Assembly (NCBI RefSeq): GCF_001949145.1
Contig: NW_019091527.1
Span: forward strand, 118,539 to 162,406
DNA length: 43,868 nucleotides
Source: Acanthaster planci
Lineage: Eukaryota > Echinodermata > Asteroidea > Valvatida > Acanthasteridae
Reading direction: 5' to 3'
Shown here: piece by piece, positions 31,401-43,400 of the stretch
Layout: each line of letters opens with the position of its first letter
How positions within the stretch are numbered: the first letter of the stretch is position 1
Notes under the pieces: model-generated
The model's input: only the letters and a program-made list of their open reading frames with translations
What the model was told of the DNA's origin: nothing
Databases searched by the model: none
Program-made: the position numbers and the translations under genes

Positions 31401-34400
31401 GTCAGCTGTCAATGTCTCACCACCCTTCAGCACCACCTCCCTCAGTTGCCCCGTCTCATCCCCATTGAACTGCTCCGGGTCAGAGTTGAGATAAAACTTG
31501 ACACCCTTGTCTTCACACATCTACATAGTGTACAGAGAAAAATGTGTGTGATGCACAACTGCTTTGACAAATGTAGTCTTCTGATTCCACTCACGTTACT
31601 CAATGTACACAACATCTTTGTGTATTTGTGTTGGGAAAGGGCACACCGGTACTACAATAAAGTATCTATAAAGTCCAATTTACATTATGTCTTGTAACAT
31701 TCTGTCAACAGATCTATTTGGGCACATGCCAAATAAGAAACTTTGGCCCTCTTTACAACCACCACCTTTGACTGTGTGGCCATTTGTGCATTACATTCCA
31801 TGGAATATTTGGCTCATCTACCACGGGTAAGCAAATAGGAAGTTGTTACACTGAAAAATAATGCAATCTGGCTTTACTCAGAGGGCCGTAGGCTCCATGT
31901 ATGGATGGCCAATTTTATTTGAAATAAAGAATCCTGGAAAGAGCCCTAAAAGCTGTTTTCGCTGACATCAAGTTTAAGTTTTAAAAACCACATTCCTGTT
32001 CTTTGTATCTTTGTACTTAAAACAGAGTAGAGTTAAATTACAGTGCTGACATGAACACACTGTTTCTATTCTATGTTTGGGCATGTTGTCTAATTGTGGG
32101 GACCCGATCCATCTCCCCCCCCCAGTAGTGGAGGCACACTGTTGTACCACCCCCTCCCATTTTTGATTGGAGTAGTCCTGCCTCGTCCACCACACTTGAA
32201 CTAGTCTTGGGCCAAGACAGCAGAACTCGATAGCGGACTCGACTGAGCATATGCCGCATGTGCCGATTTCTACTGCACCCTCTTGTGACTTCATTTCACC
32301 AATCGACGGCTCATTCTACCGTCTTGGGAATCTCCTACAAACTGTTGAACTTTTCTTTAGTTTTCCTCCGGATTTCCAGAGGAACCAATCAGTGCCCAGG
32401 AAATTTCAGTTGAATATGTATCTGATGAAAATAGTAACAGTACTGTGCACTGTATCTGCTGTGTTTGATGTAGCTTGGCCCACAGGCAAACACTGTCTTG
32501 GTTCTATACCGTGTGTTTCTTGAGCTGAGACAGTGTTTGCCTGTGGGCCAAGCTACATCAAACACAGGGTAGTCTATTGCAAGCATACGATACTGCATGT
32601 ACTGTGTGCAATCATTCAATGTAAATGTACATGTACACTGTGCATCAGTGCCCAGGAAATTTCAGTTGAATATGTATCTGATGAAAATAGTAACAGTACT
32701 GTGCACTGTATCTGCTGTGTTTGATGTAGCTTGGCCCACAGGCAAACACTGTCTTGGTTCTATACCGTGTGTTTCTTGAGCTGAGACAGTGTTTGCCTGT
32801 GGGCCAAGCTACATCAAACACAGGGTAGTCTATTGCAAGCATACGATACTGCATGTACTGTGTGCAATCATTCAATGTAAATGTACATGTACACTGTGCA
32901 TGTGTGCGTTCTGCCAATGACGTGATTAAATCAGCCTGGGAGCGCGAACGGTCAAAAGGGGATTTTTGTGGGCGGGGAAACGCAGGATCTTTTTATTCAT
33001 TTTGGGGTCACAATTAATAGGGTAACCATTAAATGTACGATGTTTTCGAAATGGTTTCATATTTATTGTTTTTTTAAATACATGTACACATGCACTAAAT
33101 GTTTTCAATTTCTGTTACCCTTTAAGACAGTAGTTCTTTGTAACAGTAGTTTCTTTGAAGTGTTTCACTATTGCGGCCAAGGAATGGTGACCAAGTTATG
33201 AGCTGCTGTAAATAAACATTGGGGGGAAGTTCAGTTACTGCAATTCTTTTCTTATTGACTTTATGATTAACTATCATTTGTATGCAGAGGATGTTTCCTT
33301 ATACATATTTGCCAATCCTAGAAGTACTGAATCATTGAATCGTGCCTTTTTGCCACTGTCAAATTACGTTGAGCATCTCCAGGAATGGATGGCCTTTGAT
33401 GGTGGTGTGTGTTGGATGCCTCTCTCACTCTGTCGGACATCTCCATTCTTCCAGCATCCACTGCTGAAAGTCTTGGTGTCAAGTTTGATTCAGCTCTTAA
33501 AATGGATCGACATATTGCATTACTCTGTCGCGGACTCCATAACCATCTTTCTATAGCACGCATGATTAGACCTTACATAAGTGCTGAAGTACGCGAGCAT
33601 GCTATCCGAGCTATTGTGTTGTCATGACTTGACTATGCTAATTCACGACTGTATGGAATCAACTCATCTCTAATACAACATCTTCAGAGGGTTTAGAATC
33701 ATGCCACTGAGCTGATCTTCAAGGCCTATAAGCATGACCATATCACCCCTTTGCTAAGAGAATTGCATTGGCTTCCAGTGAAGCAACGCATCGAATTTAA
33801 GATCCTGACTGTCATCTTCAAGAGTATCCAAAACAAAGCGCCAGAATACATGAACGTTGTGTATTACTTGGAAAGAAGAATTGCAGAATAAAACCACACT
33901 GCAGAGAGATCTCTATTATCAGAGCTCTCCCTACTGCCAGGTGTAGCATAATATTGACAGCCACAATCACTGAGTATGCTGCAATTAAATCAAAACATAG
34001 CACATAACATTTCTACCGAGATATTGATGAGATGACGAAGGCATGACACAAAGATAAACTGTACTGTACTGGAATCCATTCTCCTTTAAACGGAGGTTCT
34101 TTAAGACAGGAGCCTCATTACTGCGGGAAGAAATTATGTTTTAAAAACAATTGTGCCAACAGCTGGTCAAAAACAAAATCGTATATATAGGTTTTACATG
34201 TATTTACGGCCATTTACCACTTTCACTCAACATGTGTGGATGAAAATGAAAAATCAACTAAACGATAATTTCCTTGGATACAGTGCCACACATTTCCTGA
34301 ATTGGTGTCTTGAACTTTGAAACAAACACAAAGCCCATCTTAAAATCCCTCAATCTGATTTACTCAAGTCTTCAGTGTTGAGTTGATTACGAATTAACCC

Positions 34401-37400
34401 TTCCTAAAAACCACGTCACCCTAGTCAACACAATGTTCACTGAAATTTGCAAATCAGTAAAAACCTTTTCAAAAAAAAGACCATTTTCATTGTCATTTAA
34501 TAGCTTAAATTTAAGTGTCAGAAGCTTGGATGGATTTACAGACTGAAGTTTATAGTCTGTCCCACTAAATAGCATCTCAATGCCTTTGTTGACAGGTACC
34601 AAATCTCCTCATCTTATTCAGCTCAACTCACCAAGTCAAGATGGCATCCAATGTCACAACTCAATCAGTGTTTAGTAATATTACAATGGATCAGGTGGTA
34701 TGCTCCATCTGTACCAACCATTTCAGGCAGCCCAAAGTGCTGGACTGTTTGCACACTTTCTGCCTGGACTGCCTTCAAAACCTGAGACAGAGCCCAGATC
34801 TTAACAGTAACAAGCTGACGTGTCCTCGGTGTGCGAGGGAAACCATTTTGAATGGGTCTGGGATCACTGATCTCCCTGATAACTTTGCATTCAGTGCCCT
34901 GGTGGAAGAGGTCGCCATGCAGGATAAGCTACTTCAGGGTCTGGGGTCGGGGATTACATGTCAAGCCTGTGATGAGGGGAATCAGGCAATTTCAAGATGC
35001 ATGGAATGCGACCATTTCCTCTGTCAAGAATGTCAGCGGGCACATGGTCGGATGACGCTGATGAAATCTCATCGGATCTACACACTGGCTCAACTTCGAT
35101 CGGGCAAGATCACCTACAAGAGCAAACTGAGAGAAATGATTCCCAAGTGTAGAGAACACCCAGATCAGAACGTCAGTGTCTACTGCAATACGTGTCTGCA
35201 AGTCATTTGCACGACTTGCTCTGTTTTGAATCATCCGTTACATTCTGTCACTGCTCTCACCGATGCCTTGGAAGAGTGCCAGAGCATTGTTGCAGAGCTC
35301 GTAGCTAAAGTTCAGGAGAGCAAAACAGAACTGAGCAGCATCCTACGAGAGACATGCGAATCACACAAGGCACTAAATGCTGTCTTTGCTGACACTAAAA
35401 GGAAAATCAAGAAAAAGGCTGATCAGGAGGTTGCTAAGATCCAAAAGAAGATTTCCGAGATCCGACAGGAGGAGCAAACATTGTTGGAGGAGACACAGCA
35501 AATTTACAAAGAAAGACTCAAACTATTTGAAACAGTCCAAACTTACAACAGGACAGAGGTGACCCAGGTAGAGCACAGGTTGGATGAAGTGAAGCGACTC
35601 ATGGATCAAGCAAGTTGCTATGAGATTCTAGAACTTCAGCAGAAGCTCTTGGTTAACCTCAATGAACTGACATGGGCCAAGCCAAAGCGAGTTTCTGACA
35701 AGTTGACCTTCCTGGATTTTGAGGAAGGTGAGAAGGCGCTTGGAAACCTTGTCCTGGAAGAGCCAGGGTCTGCAGCAAAGGAATCCCCAGGACCTTGCCA
35801 ATCACTTTTGAGAGAGATACATGTATGGGAACTGAAGACAGAAATCAACAACTTTAAAGGGAAAAATGCAATCATAGCACACATTTCAACATTCTCCAAC
35901 AATACAATCCTTGCACTGCAGTCCACCAACCAAACATTTTTTACAATCTCATCATCCACACGTCCAAATGAATCTCCTCCAGATCCGCAAAGGCTACAAA
36001 TCAAAGGCCTTACTAAAACAAGGTGTATTGCAGTAAATGATGACGACAAGCTCATCGGGCTCTGTGGTTCTTGTGTCAAGGTCTTTGATGCACAGCATCA
36101 GCTCCTCCATCAGTTCAAACCAGCCATAGGGTTGGACCAACCAACTTGCCTTGCCGTGGATGGCAGCAATCTGATAGCAGTGGGCTATGAAGAAAGGAGC
36201 GAGATATCCCTGCACAAGCTGAACGGATCCCTCATCAGGAGATTGCCTGCTCCGATGATCGAGTGCTACCTGGCAACGTATAAGCAATGGCTTATCTACA
36301 CTACCTACTGGGCAAAAAGGTTGATATGCATTGACTACCAGGGGTTCACCGTCTTCTCAACAGACATGACCGATGACATACTGGAGGGTGGGCACCCAAC
36401 TGGTGTGTGCTGTGACACTGATGGCAGCATCTATGTTGGCGTGAGCAGATTTCCAGCGGGTGATGTTCTCCATTACAGCCCTGATGGCAAGTACATTGGC
36501 TACATCATCACAGGATGCATTGCTCCATGTGACATCACACTCACATCAGATGGCCAGCTGGTAGTGGCTGCTGGGGGTTCTGTGAGGATTTATCACCGGG
36601 TGTAAGAACAGATTTGTTCCCAACAAAACAAACAGACTGAAGCAAAAGATATTTGTGCAGCAAAAATCAGGAAGGCGAGGGTGTAGCAAACATTCACAGG
36701 TTGATTTATTTGCCTTTGGGACATGTCATGAAATGTGAGAAAATATCACTGAGTGACTGTTTGAGCAATGTTACATCCTAGACAAGGTGGATAATTTCAA
36801 GGGGCAAAAAGATGGGTATAAAGAGAACAAAGTCTTTATTGCAACCTACTCAATTCTGCTTTGAAACATATGAAAGTTGGTTCCTGTCATTCAGAAAGGT
36901 GTTTAGTAACTGACTGTAGATACGGAACAATCCTTGAGGAAAACTCACAGTGTACATTAACAAAATTTAGTAAGAAAATAATTTAGATATGTTTTTGTCA
37001 ACCAATACAGTTAAAATATACAAGGGTGCATCTACACTTAATTGTTTGGTTCTCAAATTTTTGACCATGTGGGAAGGGTAGTCGGTTAGGGGAAAAAGGA
37101 GGTAAACAATTTACTTGCTTGTCCCCAGAATTCCTAAGATTATATTTTTCTCGTTTTTGTCCTGGTAGGAAAGTCCAGACGGGTTGGTGGCATAACGAAA
37201 GTTTTTTTTCCTCAGGGTCGGTCAGAAATTACCTACAGACATCCAAATGCACACATATTAAGAGCGATGGCATCTAAAATCACAAGACGTATATTTGTCT
37301 CAGTTTGTGTGTTCACTGTCCTTTCCATGATGAACAGCAAAACTACATGTACCACCATCTATATGAATCAAGAATTTCCTTTCTCTGCCAGAAAAATTTA

Positions 37401-40400
37401 ATCAGTCACAAGAAAATTGTGAGTCCATGCACACTGCCTCTCATTCTATACAATTACACTGTATATATACTGTGAATGTAGAAGATTTGAAGAGAGGAAA
37501 CCTTACCTTCAAAGTTAAATTTTACTGTGATTGTGAATTTTAAACATCTCGTGGCATCTATGAATGTAGGACTATAGTTTTATCCTTTGCTTGATTCTTT
37601 GTCATACATGTAGCATGAGTACTCAATGCATGTAAGTTTCATAATGAATGTTTGGTGAAAATCCTCCAAAGATTTTCTGTAAAGCCTACCAGTAACTTAT
37701 GTATACATGTATATGCTTTGAGAAACAGTTCATAAACTGCCAAATGTCAGCTACATTGTATTTAGCCGCATGCTGTATCAATGCTTTAGCTCCGGAAGTA
37801 CTGTACTTGATACAAATACAATACCACTCGCATCATGCTTCTCCAGGATTGTAAAGCTCGCAAAAGCAGTCGCCCACCACGTTCTTATCTTCCGTTTTAG
37901 CCGTAACAATTTGTCGCACCATGACCAATTCCACTTGTTTTTTACTGATTTGTCAATCTCTTTCGGATCGGCAGCTCCATGGTCAACGAACTTCTTTCCT
38001 TCCACTATGATTTCGATTTTTTCCCAACTGCATGTGAACGTGTATACATACACACGTACTTGTACCAATTTGCAACAGCCAGTTGGCACATGGCCATGCA
38101 GCAGTGTGCCATGAACTTACATCTCAATGAAACAAGGACCTATTGGTAGTAACGCACATGCATACGTATCATAATTAGGAGAATGACCGGTCATGTGAGA
38201 GGAATTAACCAATAACAGGGAAGAGTCTGATTCTGATTTTTACGGGAGTCGGATTTTCATGTGACATCGGGCATTCACGCGATCGCGAAGTGGCTTTAAG
38301 GCAAAGCGCAAGAACTGCACTTGTCACTGGTTCCCTCCTTTGGCTATATGAAGAGAAATTAGGTTTGTGGGAATCTGCGAAATTCATTCCTCGTTTCCTA
38401 CACAGATTGTACATTTCGAAGGGCATTGCTTATACTGTCCCAAAGCGATGTGTGAATCGAATTGTTTCAATGTACAAATTTCACTGGGAATTAGGGAAAT
38501 TTTGAGCGCCACGTAATCAACCAACATTTACCCCCCTTACAACTTATCCCCCTAATTTTATTCCATTTTTACACTGAACTCGAAAACCACAAATTTGAAG
38601 GGAAAAAACAGGAATTCCGGTTAAACCGGAAAGATTCCAATGCCTGCAAAATCTTATGAACTACAAATACTAAATTGTTGGTTAAAAAGCAGCTTTTGTG
38701 TAATAACCCTTTAAGGTCATGGAGATGGGTAGTGGCATTTGGAGTATACATCTGAAATCCCAATGAGTTCATCAAAATTGTACCTCGTGTATGGTGGGTT
38801 TTTTTTTTACTGGTTCTTCTTGTGGTGGCCTGACTTAGTCAAGTCTAGGGATTTTTTTAAGTTTTGCGCATCGTACACTTTGTCATGAGCTTTGAATGTT
38901 CCTACTCGCTCAACATATTCTTAACATTATATTTAAATTGTTGCATTTTCTCTGTAAAGTCACCCACGTGGTCGTCCATGGTCGTAATCATAAATCAACT
39001 GTATTCTTATTAATGTTAGTCTGAAACAACAGGCTTAAGACTATTATTTCATGCCAGATATGGGCGTAATCTTGCATGCCCATGCGACGTACTTTGCCAT
39101 GGCGTACGTGACAATCTGCCTCTCTGGCACGAGTTTGTTTTGTCAGATGATAAGTCCACTTTCGTCCTAAATTTCTTGCATTTTTGAATCTGTCATTATT
39201 ATGCAGTTTTAGCCTGTCTATGTGAGCCAAGTGTGAGCTCTGACTCGGGTAGGAAACTCTTGATTTAGAGTGAGATTGTTCACCGCATTGTTGTGAAAGT
39301 TTTGTGGAAAGTTTAGCCATGTGACTTGTACACATGCATGAAGTGCAACGACTGTTCCATGTTTAGGCCTGAAGACTGCTACATCTTTGCACTATTTCAC
39401 TGTGTATTCTTTACACAGGTGAACTCTGTAGAGAGAGCAGGTTGCACAGTGCCCTTGCCATATCTCATAACCTTTATCCTTTACCTTGTAACAGTTGCCC
39501 TCCTTCATAACTTGTATCCTCTATCTCAAACATGTAACTCTTGTTATTTATCACCTTAGGACCCCTGAAGCATACCACCACCTAAGTTTATTCATTACTG
39601 GTTAATCGATCCATTTTATTGTCGACGCCGTTTCCATGTACTCAAGTTCACAATTGTGTAATTTTTCCTCAGTCTCAATACTGGGACAGTTCTTCTAAAT
39701 TTCGGTTCCTTGTCGTGATTTCAAATAGAAATAAATCAATTCTAATTAATAGTGAAAGTAGTTTTTGAGCTGATTCTTGGTTTTTATTGGGTGTATTTTA
39801 ATTGCCAGAGAAGTCAATCCCTAATTTCAAATTTAGGTGTACCCACCACCATAAGCTATCACCACCTCTCGTATAGCAATGATATTTAAATAGAAAGTGG
39901 CATAACCAAATTGTGGATACTGTTTAACTGGAACTGACCCAACAAGTAAAAACAAGTAAAAAAAATCATCAGCCTCGTATCACATAGACAATCTAGGGCA
40001 TTTCACAAATTATGAATGTTCTTTTTTGCTTTTTCCTAGACACATTTTGTCAGAACAAAATTCCAGTCTTACAAAAGGCCTCGCTATCTACTAGCAATGC
40101 ACTGCACACTACTTTTGTAACAGGTATAATGCATAACTATATTAAAGTTGTTTGATAAACTGAGGAAACAGCTCATAAAGCCTGGTAAGAATTTATTAGG
40201 GGACAGCTGGGAGACTGGCTTGGCTGTTGGCTCGGGGAATGGCTAAAGAATTGTTAGGAAGGAGCCTGGGGCATCAGCTTGGGGTGGTAGGGCACTACAC
40301 AGGACAGCTGTTCGGCTGCCAGTGTGACAACAGGGTAACTGTGAAAAGTACAATAGATTCCCATCATAGCGCTCTCAAGGGGACCTAACAGAATTGAGCG

Positions 40401-43400
40401 TTATAAATGCACAGCGCTATAACCGACTGAATGCACCCGCAACATGTGTAATGCACATGTACGTCTATGTATATGTATAAATACATGTACATGTATTTAC
40501 ACGTGTGAATTTTGTTTACATGTAAATGTACTGGCAGATGTATGCATTGCTATTTTCAGAGTATATGCCTTGTTTCCGTTTATCTTGACGTTTTTGTGAC
40601 ACCGATAAAAAAAAAAAAAAACCAAAATTGTCTTCAAAAACTGCCACAGGTCCTCACGCATGCTGCATCGCGGCACACACATTGCATCTACACCCACCAC
40701 GACATCCTGACTGCTACTGCGCACCACATTCATGGACAGTCCAATCGCTGACTTTTCTTAATGACCATGTGACAACAGAAAGTGCTATGTCATTAGAAAA
40801 CCCCAGTGAAAACAGATCCGACACGTCACACCGAACACGATCGGTGAAAAGACAAGATTTGCTACATGAAGATACACGTAGAATTTAAGCGGCTGATTTT
40901 ATTTATCGTTAAACCTTTAGGTAACTAAATACTACATGTAGCATCTTAATGTTGATTATTGTGCCCCAAACTAGACCACGAGAATAAATAAAAAGTGCAC
41001 AAATAATCATTACAATGTTGCCACAGCAAAGCTACGCGGCCGCGGCTCACCATGGTGAGCACGTGCTCGCGATCGCACTGCATGGACAGCCGGCCCATGC
41101 CAGTGCGTTTCTGCACTGTGTGATCGCTAAACTACTGGTGTCCAGGATTGGCCAGCCAATCGCAGAGGCCTTGCGATGCGGTTCCATGGTTTGATTTTCA
41201 AAAGTCTGATTTCCCAAGGTAAAGAGTGCTGTAACTGGAATCACTTTACATGCTTTATATGGTTCTGGGGGCCGAAAATCGTGAGCGTTATATCCCGAAA
41301 AGCATTGTAAACAGGAGCGCTGTAACCACATAAAAATATACACAGTGAATGGGCGAGCAGTTGGGGAAATGCAAATTGAGCATTATATCGGTAAGAGCAT
41401 TATATCAGGGAGCGCTATAACAGGAATCTACTGTATCCTTCCACTCTGTTGCTGAATGTTTCAACTACATGTACCTACTGTGTCTATGTATAAGACTTTT
41501 CTTCACATGTATCTACGTGTGTGCATCTTGTATCTTTCATCTGGTTATCAATACGAATTGAGTCTCTGTCTTCTGTTGAAAACTTTTACTTTATACGTTC
41601 AAAAGAGGGTCAAAGGTCAAACAGCTTTCAATTGCTTGAGCACTGCACTCATAACAGTCTGTTTATGATGTTGCATAATATGCATCTTGAACTTGTGCAC
41701 ATAATTCGCAGCAAAAATAAGTGGAAAGGACTGTTGGACTCACTGCCACAAAGCATTTCAAAAGTCCCCTACTGTAGGAGCCAAGAGAGCACCAATCCTC
41801 ACAGTTGTCATACACCTGTCAACGTACCTGATCATGACTGGGTACGTACTCTTCTTCACATAATGCACTTACCTTTTGCAATGCCTTGCCAATGGTTTCA
41901 CCCAAGGATGCAATGTATGGGGCTGCGCTCCTGCCTATAATGGACACACTGCTGGCTTTACCAGCAAAGTACGCAGCCATTTCCATGCCTGGCAAACCAT
42001 ACAAAAAAATTCGTGTTCATCCGATACGCAACTTCATAACATCTTTCAGCTTCAAAATACTGTCTACATTCCTTTTGAAAAGATGCTCAAGCATCATAGA
42101 ATACTAACTCTCCTTAATATGCAGATTTTAAGGAAGCTTCTCACATCCTTTTGCAGTCTGTTCGGTGTTGATTTGCAAACATTTCCTGAAGTTTGAATTG
42201 TCAAAGTAACTTGAGATCACCTAGACCAGACCATGGCCGACATTTCAAGAAAGGATTCCAATGGTGGTATGATCTACTTTTCGACCACAGTATATGACTA
42301 TCACTCAAAGAACGTGAAATAAAAAGTAAGAAACTAGAATACGATCAAAAGTAAACAGTTTACAAATTGTGGAAGTATTTCATCAGTATGGGTGTTACAC
42401 CACTGACCCACTAACACTTGAGATAAGACACAACCATAAGTCAGTAATAAAGCAGCAAAAGTTAGAGACTTCTAACCCCATGTCAGTCGGTGGTTACAAC
42501 TTACCGATGAACGAGGTACCGACAATGACGACGTTCTTGCCCTTGCCTTGCTCAGCGATGTAGTTGGCATCCTCTGGACTCCTCAGCACACACACATTCC
42601 TCAAGTCTTTGCCTGGAATGTCTAGAACACGAGGGCTGCAGAGAAAGAGAGAACTTGCTGTTAACAGACAAGGCTGATAAAATAAAAACTGCTGAATTTT
42701 CAATGGCGGCACAACTGACAGGGAATCCCATTCCACAAGCACTTTGGGAATTTTACATCATGAGTTAACAATGAGACAGAGCTGACAACAGCAGTAATAT
42801 AATTTAACACTGACTGTTTCCTTCAACAAAGTTTTATTTCAATCGTACACTTGGTGTTTTCTTTGGTTCCCCGCAAGCCCATACAATATTCTTTTCCTGC
42901 TGATAATTTACCTCCTCTCAGAAATAACTAGATATTTCCCTCAGAAAAAATGCAATCAATCATTTGACATCTAAGACAGGAATGGAGGAATTCAATTGTA
43001 TCACTCTACAACAGCATGGCTGCAGTAGTGCCATTTGAAGAATGTGATGTGTCTGTCCAAAAAAATAGACTTTTGGGCAACTGTATCAACTCTTGTTGAA
43101 ACATAGATTTCCCTTTGAATTAATTATGATTTTTCCAAACAGAGTTTCTTTGGTAATGTGTCATGAGACTGATAACAGGAAAACTGCCCATTCATTTTGT
43201 GGACCATAAATTTGCACTTTGTGGAATCTTCGAAGGCAAAACTGTGGTACCAAACTTTTACTGTACATTTTTAAACAAAAATAAAAATTTGGATAAATCC
43301 TAAACGAAACAAAATAACATGGCCACATATATACAATTTTGGGTTGAATCTCTCTTTATGGCTCTCCACTGAAGCCACTGGTAATGACAGAACATGTCAC

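Larger units (their letters stand above)
40351..41433. mobile_element. Tc1/mariner-type non-autonomous DNA transposon
   Basis: Ends CAATAGATTCC...ATAGCGCTC (40351-40374) and the complement at 41410-41433 match at 20 of 24 positions and are flanked by TA (40349-40350, 41434-41435), the Tc1/mariner target. Subterminal GAGCGTTATA/GAGCATTATATC motifs recur at both ends (about 40397, 41284, 41378, 41397). At 1083 bp it has no transposase frame. Confidence 0.75.

Noticed and set aside
32251-32917. Several 60-90-aa frames on both strands
   Set aside because: They are shadows of the perfect 256-bp duplication and its inverted repeats; the same peptide appears twice and on both strands.
37778-38089. 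103-aa minus-strand open frame, charged and plausible
   Set aside because: No splice sites, homology or partner exons that I can identify; left as unassigned intron sequence.
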